This document shows, piece by piece, positions 39,139-51,837 of a stretch of 64,000 bases of DNA. A model generated the notes under the pieces. That model saw only the letters and a list, made by a program, of their open reading frames with translations, ran no database searches and was not told the DNA's origin. The stretch comes from Karstenula rhodostoma CBS 690.94. Lineage: Eukaryota > Ascomycota > Dothideomycetes > Pleosporales > Didymosphaeriaceae. The stretch's first letter is position 1; each line of letters opens with the position of its first letter. The stretch is from positions 1,255,397-1,319,396 of the forward strand of contig MU001499.1 in the NCBI GenBank assembly GCA_010093485.1, read 5' to 3'. Position numbers and translations under genes: made by a program.

Positions 39139-41066
39139 GATGTCGGATTGGCAGACAAAGAATCTGGGGAAGTCGTTGCAATACGGGGTTATGCGTAGTC
39201 TAGCTGGGGTAGCGAGCTATAAGCAACTGCGACGCTGCGGCTTGTACCGTTCAGTGTGTCAGTAAGGGAGGTCTAGTAAGGCAGGCCCGTATAGATAAGC
39301 AAGATAAGCCACGTTTGGTATGCTTAATTAACGTGTTTAACGCCGTCGCTCTGAGCAATGCTAGCTTTTGTATAACACAGCAAGTCAAAGAGAAGAAGGC
39401 GCTGGAAGACAAGCCGGATCTGTCAAAGCAGAACCTGGGGTGCAGACCCTTATCTATCGATCTTTACCATGGCCGTGGCGAGGCACATGGACTCGTGAAG
39501 TAGCGGCCATGGGCACTCGGTAGGCCTCGGGATGGCGGTAAGACTGTGGGGACTCTGGATTACTCGATAGAAATTGGTATGTGCTGCTCCCTGGAGGTTA
39601 TCGAAGCCGACCTAGGCTTGCTTCGTCCTTCTCCGATCAGCATGGTCTCAACGTACGCAGGGATGTGTACATCCACCATTCACACCTGCAGACCGGCGGG
39701 GCACCAGGACGAACGAGTCTGTTGGCAGCCCGGCGAAGCAAGCCGTTGGCATTTTGCTCAAATCGAAAGGGCCAGATCTGGTACCATGTGGAGAGATGCG
39801 GCAGGGATGTTGGTTTGGTCGGGCGGCCGCGATAAGACACATTTCGATACGCAGGGTCTCTGCCGCTTATCTATCGAGGGAGGGCGCGGCTAACCGAGAT
39901 CGGCGCGGGACTAGCGCAGGTGCCAGGTGACTCTAATAAAAGCCGCAACGCTCGTCATGTTCCTGGGACGACATGGGCAATTCCTACGAGCTCGTCCCCG
40001 TTGTCTTTTGGGTGTGGTTGACACACTCGTGGCCTTCTCTGCTGTTCTTCTGCTTTGGTATTGCTCGGCAACGTCCGGACCGGAGCTAGAACCGGCGCGC
40101 CCTAACTGGGTCAAGCTAACAGGATTGTCACTGAGCTGCCAGCAGCACATTACTCGATAGAAACGCAATTCCCATCCAGTCACCGAAACGACGCGCGACC
40201 TCACCACCGCTTACCGCCTTACCGCTTGCCAACTCCCTGCCCATCGGAGGCCGCCGAAGCCTCAGCACCTCTCACGTCCACCTGCCGACACTAGGACCGA
40301 TGAATATTCGAGCCTTTCTGGTCCATCATGGCAGCCGTCTTTCGGCGAGTGCAGCCCTAAATCGTCCGTAGCGGTGACGGTCTGGCTGTTCCGTCGGAAG
40401 CTGAGCCACCTTCTCTTTGGACACATTCGTACGAGACAGGGACAGCAAGGTCTCGTACAGTACGTCCCCAATGCATGCCATGTCTAGTAGCCTTGTCTCG
40501 AACAAGCCGCAAAACACGATGCCGGACACGTCTGCGTTCCGCAGTACGGGTGGAGTGGCGAACGTCGTGGCCCAATTTTGATCGAGTAATAACACTCCCC
40601 TGCATGCGTCTGGAGCGCGGGCCTTCCACAGTAGCGCATCGAGTAACGCAAATACGCAAGACGGCAGGTCAAAGGCACGCCCACCTTCTAGCCGCGTCCT
40701 GCAATATTCGGCCGATGGATATATTTCAATTTTCACGCCGATTCTGCATTCGATCCTAGTCAGTAGGCAAGGGCAAGTTTCTCTTACGTTGCACCTGTTT
40801 GACTCTGTTGGGAAACACCAAATTGCGAATATCCTGTATAAGAACCGGTTTACCGAGTGAAGGCGGGGTTTGTTCTGGAGTAGAAGTAATGTTGTGTAGC
40901 ATTAAATAGAAGTAACTTCGCGGTTTATGCAATATAGAGACCGCCGCGAGTGACATTCGAAGGTATAGCGACGTATATCCGCCAAGGTCAATGTCCGTTC
41001 GTGAACCGAATAAGTAAGATCAAGGGACCTGCACCCAGCCTGCCTGCCAACGCATCAATTATCGTG
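39139..41066. other. 1.9-kb intergenic region, weak coding signal only
   Basis: No gene is recognised. At 40326-40736 the minus strand is open for 136 codons, but it lacks an ATG start and both other strands are also open across it, so chance is likely. No repeats or RNA genes were seen. Confidence 0.45.
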
Positions 41067-42339
41067 TTACAGTCCGACGAAGCGATTGAGGCTCGATTGC
41101 TTTCGAGGATTCAAGGCAGCCTGCTGTAGCTTCTCTTCAGACAACAGCTTTTGGCTCGAGTAGGTACTGGCTTGGAGGCCATACTCAGCCGCTGACGTTT
41201 TGTAGATGTCTAGATAGGTATACGCATCGGCTTTGTAGTAGATCGGCTTGAGCTTAGGGTCGACCACCTGAACGCATTCAATATCTGATTCATGTACCCA
41301 AGTCAGGTTTAAGTTCACTTACGCCGATGGAGACTAGCTGTCGTAGCACGCGCAGAACATCCTTCTTGTCCTGGAAGTCCTTGGTGTATATGCAGATCAG
41401 TCGCTCTCCTGGTTTACCCTCGTCTGGAGCTACCTTCGCAGAAGGTCCCAAACGATTATTGATGACGCCATCAACCACAAGTCGCCAGATCCGCGTGAGG
41501 TCCTCGACTGAGGGGAACAACATCCACTACTGCTGGTTAGAACTGCTCGCGTGAGATTCGGGTCTGTAAGCTCACTTTGCCGAAGAGCACGTTGGTCTCC
41601 GAAGCCAAATCAGTGATATGTTGTTGAAGGAGCCTGCTTTCTTCGTTCAAGCGTCGAGTGATCAAACTCTTATTCTTTTTCTGAACGTCCAATTGGATGT
41701 CCTCGCGTGCCTGGAGACTCCGCGCGAGAAGCTCTCGTCCGCGAATGGTGAAATTATTGACGTCGGCAACCTTAGATTTACTTTGGATCTGTTGGTGTGG
41801 ATTATGCACCCAAATCCATTCATGGTCATATGTCGAAGTAGATACAGGAGGAAGTCGTCTCACAAAGTCTTCAACCATCTCACTCAGCTGCCAGCATCCT
41901 GGTTGTCTTTCGCCAGGATTACTGGGTGCAGGCAGAGGGGCATTTCGGTGCTTGAAGGTAACAGCGTTTAGATCGATCTTGCGCATAGTCCATGATTTGA
42001 CAGGCAGGGTTTTTTCGCAGAGTGTCTCAAGTCGGTTTTGTTCATACTCGTCGCCTAGAAGCATGTCAGCGTACGCCGCTAGTCATCCAGGCGTCTGTCC
42101 ATAGCGGTTTTGCGTGGCGCAATCGAGGTCATGCCTATGCAAGCAATCGAAAGGTATGGCAGTCGGTTTTCAGTTTACTTTGGGGCGACACATGTAGTCC
42201 GGAGTACGCGAAAGATCGTCTCGCTAGTGTATGTCCGATGTTCACATACAAGCAGAGGTAGCAGAAGTGGATACGTACCATAGAAACTTGAATCGTCCGA
42301 AATCCAGCCGTCGCCAGAAACCATATCCTCTTGGCCCAT
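41067..42339 (-). CDS. DUF1917 family protein (BLES03/C11orf68-like)
   Basis: Four exons on the minus strand: 42279-42339, 41576-42054, 41323-41526 and 41067-41267. Introns are 224, 49 and 55 nt, and the chain is 314 residues. The start MGQEDMVSGDGWISDDSSFYG matches the acidic opening of fungal DUF1917 proteins. The domain continues with WIWVHNPHQQ, then KWMLFPSVEDLTRIW at an exon junction, ERLICIYTKDFQDKKDVLRV and PIYYKADAYTYLDIY. The human relative, BLES03, has an eIF4E-like fold and is a putative cap- or RNA-binding protein, but no function is established. The gene shares a 233-bp divergent promoter with PRI1. The long first intron right after the start could hold regulatory sequence. Confidence 0.88.
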
Positions 42340-42572
42340 CTTTAAAGTGGGAAAGGCCCTGTTTCATCCCACAAACACACAGCCTGTGATGAATGAAAGT
42401 CGAAGTCATGTCTTGGTCATACAATGATTCAGTACACGGGAAGAGCAGTAGTACGCGCTAAGCCCACGCGCGCACGAGCCACGCTTTACGCGCTCGACGC
42501 GTTTCGGCCGCAACCCCTCAACTTCGCTGTTCTGAGCACTGGTCGCGATACAATTCACACAAAGCAGACACG

Positions 42573-44114
42573 ATGCCTCACTCGGTCACACCAGAAACAG
42601 CGTCCGCTGACGAGCATCCCGCCATCAAGCCCGAACAGAGCACACAGGACGTCGCCATGGACGACGCACCGAGTCTTGGGGAAGCGGAAGACAGTGCAAA
42701 AGTAAATCTAGAAGAACTTTTCGACGACGATGATTCGGATGGAGAGTTTGCTTCGAGCGCACCAGTCAAGTCAGAAGAGGAAGCTTCGCAGCCTGCTGCA
42801 ACTTTGTACGCCTGTGATTCCTTCTTACACGATTACTCACTAATATCTTGCAGCAAGATCTCAGACAAATCGCAATACTCGGATCCAGATGTCATGCGCG
42901 CCTTCTACCAGCGCCTCTTCCCCTTCCGCTACTTCTTCCAGTGGCTGAATCACTCTGCCGTCCCCTCCACCGACTTTGCGCACCGCGAATTCGCCTTCAC
43001 ACTGTCGAACGATGTTCTGCAGCGATATCAGTCTTTTCCCACCGCTGATCTGCTTCGCAAGCGATGCATCGCAGACACCCCGCCACGTATCGACATCGGT
43101 CCTATATACTCGACGAACCCTCGCGACCGCAAGACAGTGCGGAAGGCCAGTGCATTCCGCCCAGTATCACGAGAACTTGTGTTCGATATCGATATGGATG
43201 CCTACGACGATATTCGAACATGCTGCACGGGGGCGAACATATGTCAGAAGTGCTGGGCCTTCATCACAATGTCTATCAAAGTGGTGGACGTAGCGCTGCG
43301 CGAAGACTTTGGGTTCAAACACGTTCTGTGGGTGTACTCCGGTCGAAGAGGAGCGCACGCGTGGGTTTGCGACAAGCGCGCACGGGAGATGGACGACTCG
43401 AAACGACGCGCAGTATATGGCTACCTGGAGGTGCTGAAGGGAGGCGACCAGGGCGGAAAGAAGGTCAATGTCTGGCGGCCACTGCATCCGCATCTGGAAC
43501 GGAGTTTGAACATCCTGAAAGAGCACTTCCAAACGACGATCCTTGCCGAGCAAGACCCTTGGGCGGGAGAAAACGCAGCGCACTTGCTAAACTTGATCCC
43601 GGACACCAAACTCCGCGAGGCGTTGCAGAAGAAGTGGGATTCTTCACCGGGACGACCTAGCGCATCCAAGTGGGCCGACATCGACAGCGTCGCAAAGTCT
43701 GGTGCGCTCTCCAAGTCTTCCAAGGAGCTGCTGGAAGCGAAACAAGACATCGTTCTGGAGTACACCTATCCACGTCTAGACGCCGACGTCGGCAAGAAGC
43801 TGAACCATTTGCTCAAATCACCATTCGTTGTCCATCCTGCCACAGGGCGGATATGCGTGCCAATTGACCCAAGAAACGCAGAGGATTTCGACCCGCTCAG
43901 TGTGCCCAAGGTTACGGAGCTGTTGGTTGAGATTGACACGTGGAAAGAAGAGGATGTTGAGAAGAAAATACAGGACTGGGAAAAGACCAGCCTGAAGCCG
44001 TACATCGATTACTTCAGAGTGTTCGTTGCGGGGCTGCTGAAGGAAGAGAAGGAGAAGGAGAAGGGCGGGGTCAAGAGGGAGCGGGGTGACAATGGTGAAG
44101 CTATGGAGTTCTAG
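42573..44114 (+). CDS. pri1: DNA primase small (catalytic) subunit
   Basis: I propose exons 42573-42805 and 42854-44114 (497 residues). The 48-nt intron has GT-AG ends and a multiple-of-three length, so retaining it leaves an open frame of 513 residues, but the inserted 16 residues are not family-like. The N-terminal 75 residues are acidic and disordered. The catalytic aspartates are D189 and D191 in VFDIDMDAYDD. The structural zinc site follows (TCCTGANICQKCW). Further motifs are VYSGRRGAHAWVCD and the PRLDADV and SPFVVHPATGRICVPID segments. The enzyme makes RNA primers as part of DNA polymerase alpha-primase at replication forks. It is divergent from the DUF1917 gene and convergent with the ubiquitin-S27a gene. 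Confidence 0.96.
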   Translation: MPHSVTPETASADEHPAIKPEQSTQDVAMDDAPSLGEAEDSAKVNLEELFDDDDSDGEFASSAPVKSEEEASQPAATLYACDSFLHDYSLISCSKISDKSQYSDPDVMRAFYQRLFPFRYFFQWLNHSAVPSTDFAHREFAFTLSNDVLQRYQSFPTADLLRKRCIADTPPRIDIGPIYSTNPRDRKTVRKASAFRPVSRELVFDIDMDAYDDIRTCCTGANICQKCWAFITMSIKVVDVALREDFGFKHVLWVYSGRRGAHAWVCDKRAREMDDSKRRAVYGYLEVLKGGDQGGKKVNVWRPLHPHLERSLNILKEHFQTTILAEQDPWAGENAAHLLNLIPDTKLREALQKKWDSSPGRPSASKWADIDSVAKSGALSKSSKELLEAKQDIVLEYTYPRLDADVGKKLNHLLKSPFVVHPATGRICVPIDPRNAEDFDPLSVPKVTELLVEIDTWKEEDVEKKIQDWEKTSLKPYIDYFRVFVAGLLKEEKEKEKGGVKRERGDNGEAMEF

Positions 44115-44560
44115 TTGTGCGCAGCCTCGCCAGCGTGGCATTGTAATGTGATACGTCTAGTCTTTAATGCATCTGTCTCAATCTATGGGCCCATGTCAAC
44201 CTTCCTCGACCACGGTGCTACATGCTTAGTCCGTGAACATTCAGAGACTGAAGTGACTGCTCCTGCTGGGGTACCAGACGGCACGCACATTGCGATGAAC
44301 AGACACTTCTATCACATTTCACGCACTGGTGAAACATTTGTGTATCAGATCAGATGAAGGCATCCATGAATTTCACAGTTCACGGCCAGAACACATATCA
44401 CATCGATAACATCGATAGATGAGAAGCAGCATATGTGAAGTCTCAAGACAGATTTGATTGGTGATTACATGCCCGGCGTCTGAAGAACCTATGCGGCCCA
44501 ACTCATCGATCGTACTTGTCGTCCCATCATGTCGTATCCCGTATCGCACCCCGAATTCGT
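44115..44560. other. Convergent 3' region between PRI1 and the ubiquitin-S27a gene
   Basis: 446 bp with no coding signal. It contains the two transcript ends. Confidence 0.6.
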
Positions 44561-45850
<1,290 letters not shown>

Positions 45851-47853
45851 ATGCTGTCCACAAATGCAACCTCGGGCATCCAACGCCGACGAACGCTCCA
45901 CCGCCGACAAAACTCAACACCGGCAGCGTTCGAGGCGCCCCGACTGCACCAACTACCGACTAACATACAGCAGCGACGAACGCAGCGGACAGGCATGAGT
46001 CTTGACCTCCGAGGCTTGAACCTCGAGGCAGTGACGAGGCCTGGGACTGCTGCTACCATTCCGGACTACATGACACCGGATGGTACGGTAAGTAATACTA
46101 ACCTAGGACAACCACCACAGCATACTATGCAAGTAGCGCATTCGCACAGCCAGCACCAGCCGGGCCCCCAGCGACCCCTTTTGCGATCCCCAGTACAGAC
46201 CTCTCTCCCATCACCCCGGACTCCTCACCGGACACTCCGGCCGCAGTCTCCCCCGCGGCCTTCCCACTCTCCCCAGCGAGCTCCCAACTCGCCTACCAAA
46301 GCAATTGTAGATCAGAGGATAAAAGATCTTCAAGAAGACGTACTAGCAGTGTACGGCCCCAATGCTAACCTCTTCATCACTCTCCCCACACCGCATGCGA
46401 CACCACAAAAGCCGGCTCAACCAGAGCAGCTGCAGTCAGCTGCACTGGCGCCGAGCTTCTCTAACCTCGCAGACATCAAGTTCCAACCGAACTCGAATGC
46501 GATGGCCTTCAATTTTGAAAGCCTTGATTACGACATGGGCTACGAATCGTCGTCGTATTACACCTCCGATGCGTTGTCTCCATCGCCTATATCATCCCCC
46601 AACCAAAACTCGATGCAGGCTTTTCTGGCGAACATCCCCGAGTTCCCTTCACAGGAACACATTGCGCAGCTTACACCGCATAGCTCCGCATTCTCGCAAG
46701 CTCCCATGTTCTCTCCGTCTAGCGCATCGATGTCAATGAACGGACTACCTGCAACCTCTCTGTCACAATCCGCGCTCTTGCCGGAGCTTGAACTCGACGC
46801 CAGCTTCGAATACACTGGCATCTCTCCGGAGGAAGTGCAGCGCTATATCAGCGAACAAGACCAGACTACGAACAAGTGGACATGTCTTTACCCCGAATGC
46901 GGCAAGATTTTCGGTCGACGAGAAAACATCCGCTCGCATGTCCAGACACATCTTGGCGACAGGCAATACAAGTGCAACGGATGTGGCAAGAAGTTCGTTC
47001 GTCAGCATGACCTCAAGCGACATGCAAAGATACACACCGGCAACAAGCCTTACAAGTGCCCTTGCGGAGCTGGTTTCGCTAGACAAGACGCACTGACACG
47101 CCACCGACAGCGTGGGATGTGCGTGGGCGGATTCGAGAACGTAGTACGAAAGAACGTGAAGCGGGGCCGTCCGAAGAAGCATCGCCCAGAGTTGGATGAG
47201 CGTGTTGATAAAGCCAACAAGACTCGCCGCGCACTAGCATCCGCGTCGTCCTCAGTTTCTGGGGGCTCGCCTATGTCAGATCCACGTTCCTCTCCGCCAC
47301 CGTTTGAGAACGTTCTGCAGGCGCCAGCCTCCTACACGATGCTTCACGAGACGGTCAGCTTTCATGAACCAATGAGCTCGACTTCAGACCATTATACGTA
47401 AGCAATACTATACCACTTCCCTAGACATCTTCTAACAACTGCAACAGCTTTGAGTCCGATGCGAAGCCTTACATCGAGCACTCCACATCCAGCTTCGCAT
47501 CTAACAGCTCCTATGCTGATGATACGACATCAATGGCTCTCCTACAACACTTTTCTCAACCTACACAGACGCCCCCCATGTCCCCAGCCAACCACCGTCC
47601 ACGCTCTGCGGGATCGGCTAGCAGCGGAAAGGCGCCGAACCACTCAAGTCCACTGAAAGTCGCCTCTACGCCTTCTCAATCATCGACCCAGTCAAACCCG
47701 TTTACGACTCCTCCTACATCACCCGTTGAGCCGAAAGACGAGATAGATGAGCTGTTCGAGTTGCCTGATAACTCATATTCCCAATTCGAGCTCGAGCTCC
47801 AAGCAATGGGCACCTTAGACGGATCGTGCGACTTTTTGGACTTCACTGTGTAA
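45851..47853 (+). CDS. Swi5/Ace2-type C2H2 zinc-finger transcription factor
   Basis: Exons 45851-47397 and 47448-47853, with a 50-nt intron, give 650 residues. I chose ATG 45851 (MLSTNATSG) because the N-terminal MLS-plus-basic pattern, followed by RRQNSTPAAFEAP and GMSLDLRG, is typical. Residues 40-330 are Gln/Pro/Ser-rich. Three fingers lie near residues 345-424. Finger 1 is C345-x4-C350-x12-H363-x3-H367. Finger 2 is C375-x2-C378-x12-H391-x3-H395. Finger 3 is atypical, C403-x1-C405 with H418 and C424, as in Swi5 and Ace2. A basic NVKRGRPKKHRPELDER segment follows and probably serves as nuclear localisation signal or DNA contact. The C-terminal 200 residues are Ser/Pro-rich and end in an acidic-aromatic tail, a likely activation region. 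Yeast relatives act at late mitosis and G1, but the targets here are unknown. Confidence 0.88.
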
Positions 47854-48308
47854 ACTTGGCAACTGCCTCTTTTGAGAATGTTGTATGATATTATTGAGCT
47901 TTCACGAACGCGATACGAAATGGCGTTCTAAAAGCTCAGGGAGCACACCTGCTGGTTGGGTGCCACTCGGCGAATATGGCTTTGGACGGATACGTTTTAA
48001 TGGCTGCATCACGAGAGAATGAACCTTCTTGATACTGTGTTATAGGGTTTGCTTACCACCAACGCTCTTTATCCGTTGTTTTGGGGGGGCAAGCGAACGG
48101 ACGGGGTTACGTTTCTCCTTTCTTCTTTTCTGATTGCTCTTGAGCGTTATGGACAACGTGGATAGTGCAGATAGCTGTGCAATGACGGCAATGCCCGTAA
48201 TGGAATATCATATCGACTTCAAAACCATCCATTGACACCGCTGCATCACGTATCGCACTGAACAATCAATGTCTACTGAAAACCGAGATATAAACTCACT
48301 ATCGCAAC
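47854..48308. other. Convergent 3' region
   Basis: 455 bp between the Swi5-type gene and the Zn2Cys6 gene. No gene is seen. A run of Gs lies near 48085. Confidence 0.55.
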
Positions 48309-48473
48309 TCACCTCACACTCATAGGAGCTAGCTCACCACCCTCCCCCATCAACCTCCTACTCATCGCCCCCACCACCTCCTCCGTCCACCTCCACCCCT
48401 CCACCCCCTGGTCTACCAAAAACATGTTCAGCGCCCCAAGAACCCACCTCTGTGCCTCTGCACTGCAAAACTC
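48309..48473 (-). pseudogene. C-terminal extension of the Zn2Cys6 gene beyond the in-frame TAA
   Basis: 54 sense codons continue in the same frame after the TAA at 48474-48476 and finish at TGA 48309-48311. The sequence WVLGALNMFLVDQG, then WRWTEEVVGAMSRRLM, is helical and hydrophobic in the manner of Zn2Cys6 factor C-termini. It is either lost from the protein or reached by readthrough or splicing. Confidence 0.6.
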
Positions 48474-50302
48474 TTACGCGACCACAAACCCCAGCCACAC
48501 GTGGCATGCGCCAATCGGCCTGTTCGCCCACGCATTGTCCCACGTCTTGCAGATCTCCAGCGCAACGGTGCGACATTCTGCTTCCAGCGCGTAGCGGACA
48601 GGGTCGCGCGATGGGAGAAGCTTGAGGAGGGTCTTGTTGACGAGGATGGTAATGGACCAGTAGATTGTGTAGATCCTGGCGGTGCGCCAGTGGGGAAAGC
48701 GGTAGGCGGTTGGGATGGGATTCGTGGGATCGAGGCTGGGGAGTTCGAGGGCGAAAGAGCCGTCTGCGAGGCGGGATTTCAGCTGGACGCCTGTGGTGTT
48801 GAGGGCGTTTTTGAGGGCGTAGACTTCTTCGAGGAGGGGGAGTGTTGGCGTGGGTTCGAAGTGGGGATTTGCGGGTTGGGTGTATGAGAGGTCGGGATCT
48901 GTATGCAGGCTGTACGCTGTCTCGAGGTCGACGTCTGGGGCGAGATATTGCGGGACGACGTCGTCTTCGCGGAAGGCTTTGGCGGTGTGAGCGCCCGGTG
49001 GGGGCTGGTAGGTCGCTGCTGTGAGCTCTTTCACATCTTTGAGTAGGACCGACAGCTTGGCCATCAGATGTAGAACTTCTGTGTAGAGACGCTCCTCGGG
49101 ACTTGAATCCGTGTTGTCGAATGCAACTTCGCGCCAGCCTGGCGATGATAGAAAGGGAGGTTCGGATTTGTAGATGGACGTTACTATCTGTCAAGTCTTA
49201 TCAGCCCTAATTGTTATGACTTTACCCTGGGTGTGAACACATCGGCACGTACAATACCACCTCTCGTGAAACGCAGTATCTCCTTCGCGAAATCATCTCT
49301 GCAAGTCTCAGGGCCCTGGATTTCAAGCAAACGGCCTGCACCGCCGACGTGCGCAAGGTAAGAATTATCAAGACGAGGACCGGCAAGCGCCTTTGGGGTC
49401 GTTAGCATGCAAGACGCGCGTGATTCGATGTACTCACCTCAACGAGGCTTAATATTACAGCAGCACAAAGCGTGTTTGAAGACATACCATCAACACGGTC
49501 TTCCAAGGAACGCTGGAGCCTTTGCACGGCAGCGAGGTAGTACTTGGGGGTCTGAAGATCATCCAGAGTCTTCGTGGAAAGCATGGCAGAGCACGTGCGT
49601 AGCAGACAAGCCACAGCGGCGTCCAGTGCAGCATTGTGACCAACACGGCGCGGAACCTCATACATGAAAGGGCCGAAATCCGAGATGCTGTAGCCAGTTT
49701 CATCTGTTTCCATCGCCTCTATCAGAGCTCGGGCTAACCCATCGTGCGGAGATGTTTGCAGAGGACTGTAGAGGTTCGACATGGGCAGGTTTGACGAATG
49801 CGCGACCTTCGAATGTCCTTTCGAAGGCCCCTTGCCGCGTTCCCGTTTGTCCTCCGTTGGAGAAATGCGAAACTTCAGAACGACGGCTCCTGTGTCGGAC
49901 CGTTTTGCTTTGGGATGAGCTAAATGTGCAGGTGTCTTCTGATGAACTTGCTAGTGTATTAGCATAACCTTGATCCCCTTGGAGCTACTGACCTTGGTCT
50001 TGAGCTGCTGCACGCTGTTTTGTCTTGATGATGTTGCTTTTATTGTCCCGTTGGAGTCCAGAATCTTTGAAGGTATGCCGAGAAGGTGGCCCTGGGCAGA
50101 TCTTTCCATTTTTGCGGCAATTGATACAGCTTGGCCATGTCTCGTCACACTGGACACATCAATTAAGCATACGAAATGCTCGCTCATTGCTTAGAGCGTA
50201 CCTTTACTTTCCGCTTCCGACATATCGCGCAACCTAGTCGTGTTACAGCGAAGGCGTGCACGTATGGTGGTACTTACCGGTACTTTTGGGTACACCAACC
50301 AT
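48474..50302 (-). CDS. Zn2Cys6 fungal transcription factor, with an in-frame stop near its C-terminus
   Basis: Six exons on the minus strand join in phase: 50278-50302, 50202-50233, 49993-50149, 49438-49919, 49253-49390 and 48474-49187, giving 515 residues to the first stop. Introns are 44, 52, 73, 47 and 65 nt. The opening MVGVPKSTGCAICRKRKVK carries the binuclear zinc cluster with cysteines at residues 10, 13, 20, 27, 30 and 37. A basic linker and the fungal-specific middle region follow (MYEVPRRVGHNAALDAAV, ALAGPRLDNSYLAHVGGAG). The C-terminal helical domain reaches ACHVWLGFVVA. The next codon is TAA (48474-48476), but the same frame then continues for 54 more residues (EFCSAEAQRWVLGALNMF onward) to a TGA at 48309-48311, and these look like the expected family ending. 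The stop may be a nonsense change, an error, or part of a 15-nt GTAAG...GCAG segment. Target genes are unknown. Confidence 0.85.
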
Positions 50303-51837
50303 CGCCTTTGAAGATGGTCAGCAAACACAGTTCATCATCCCATCGATCGTGGCAAAAGTGGGGCAAACCGTTGGTATTGTATTGCAACAGTGGTAATACA
50401 GGTGGAAGGCTGAGTGCTGCTAGTATACTCCAATCATTGTCGCGCAGGCTCAAGACCGGGGCCCGTACAACCCGATATAATGGTATTGATTGGAATGTGC
50501 AGCGAGACCGCGCCCAATGCGGCAAAGGGTGGAAGATGTTCAGCTGAGAACAATTACCTCAGCCTCTGCATCCTATGGCTATTATCTTTCGTCCTCAAGT
50601 GGGGCAAAGGGCCTCTATGGCAGCTACGGAATCGCCGAAGGGTTTGCAGGTTTGTTAAATTTGGGGATGCTCGTTTGGATACGCCAGTGTTTGATGCTAG
50701 GCTGGTGTGCAACTATACAGTTTATACCACAGTTCATTGCAAATTGGGTACTTCGCCCGCAGTATATCTTAGTTCGAAGTTTACAGAACAAACCGCATGC
50801 GCCGTGTTGCCGATTGTTGAGCTATGAGCCGCTCTGCCTCGTTGTCGTCATCGCTTTGTGGAGTAGGAAGAGGATCCGTTATCGAGCTCAAACAGTTGCA
50901 GAAGATTGCAATTCGCCCTGTGATTTGGGAGTAAGAGATGTTAGGAGCGTCGCCCACTGTTGTGGACTTGTAATGTTGCCCAATGCCCCCTGGGGTAAGT
51001 GGGTCTTGCTGACGGCTCTTGCGATCCGCAGCACTCCGCTTTCCCTCACAACTGGAAAACCAGCAACCACAATGCAGCAACTATTGATTCATGCACTCCG
51101 ACGTAACAATCGATATTGCGCGACTATCGCTTACACTTCAAAATTGTCAGGGCCAATGCATCGCTAACCGTGAAAGTTCGTACGTTCTCCCCGAGAGCCC
51201 TTTGCACCCATGTCATCGAGCGTGTGGTACTCGGCAACGATAATAGATACCACGGCGCAAGCTACAGGACCTTAACCTGATGGGTGCACCGATAAACCTC
51301 GGACATGCATCTTTGAAACCAAATACCGGGCTGCGCAGCACCGTAGCTGGGTTCGTGCAACCTAAGCGAGCATCGGACCGGACAATCCCATGCTTATTCA
51401 CCACCGTTATACGGCTTCAGGGCTTCAAGAACATCCGTGTACCACCTATTATAGGCTTCTCAACTCAATTCACCCGACAGAAGTTCGCGGAGAGTCTCTT
51501 ACTGTTGACGTTTACGGTGTTTGATGCTTGAAGAGGTGGTTAGTAGCCAAAGCATCCACTCCGCGGAAGCTTACTCTAGCAACTGAGTGACGGAGGACCG
51601 AAAGAGACTGCAAAGTGAGGGAGACATATTTGTATAAGTAGAATTCAGCTTCGCTACGAGTATCATCCAGCACACGCAGTCTAACAACAACAACTACCTT
51701 TCCCTTTTATTTTATTTTTCTCCCACTCGTTTCTCTTCACACCGATTTCACTCGCTCATACCCATCACTTCGATTCATTCAATCCAACGCTTTCAGCCAC
51801 ATTCACTCATATTTAACCCATCTTCGCCGACTTCACA
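50303..51837. other. 1.5-kb intergenic region with a long frame of unknown value
   Basis: Upstream of both the Zn2Cys6 gene and the PL7 gene. The plus strand is open from an ATG at 50517 to 51167 (216 codons) but shows no domain, has an unusual composition rich in Leu, Cys and Trp, and lies in a promoter region. I do not call it a gene. Confidence 0.45.
51633..51638 (+). promoter_or_regulatory. Candidate TATA box of the PL7 gene
   Basis: TATAAG, about 200 bp upstream of the PL7 start codon, is followed by a CT-rich leader that is typical of highly expressed fungal genes. Confidence 0.4.

Noticed and set aside
40326..40736. 136-codon minus-strand frame
   Set aside because: It has no ATG start, and other frames on both strands are open across the same GC-rich piece. 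No domain was recognised.
46090..46108. Intron-like GTAAGTAATACTAACCTAG inside the Swi5-type gene
   Set aside because: It has a perfect donor, branch point and acceptor but is only 19 nt. Removing it shifts the frame to an early stop, while the retained sequence is coding-like. It is a decoy.
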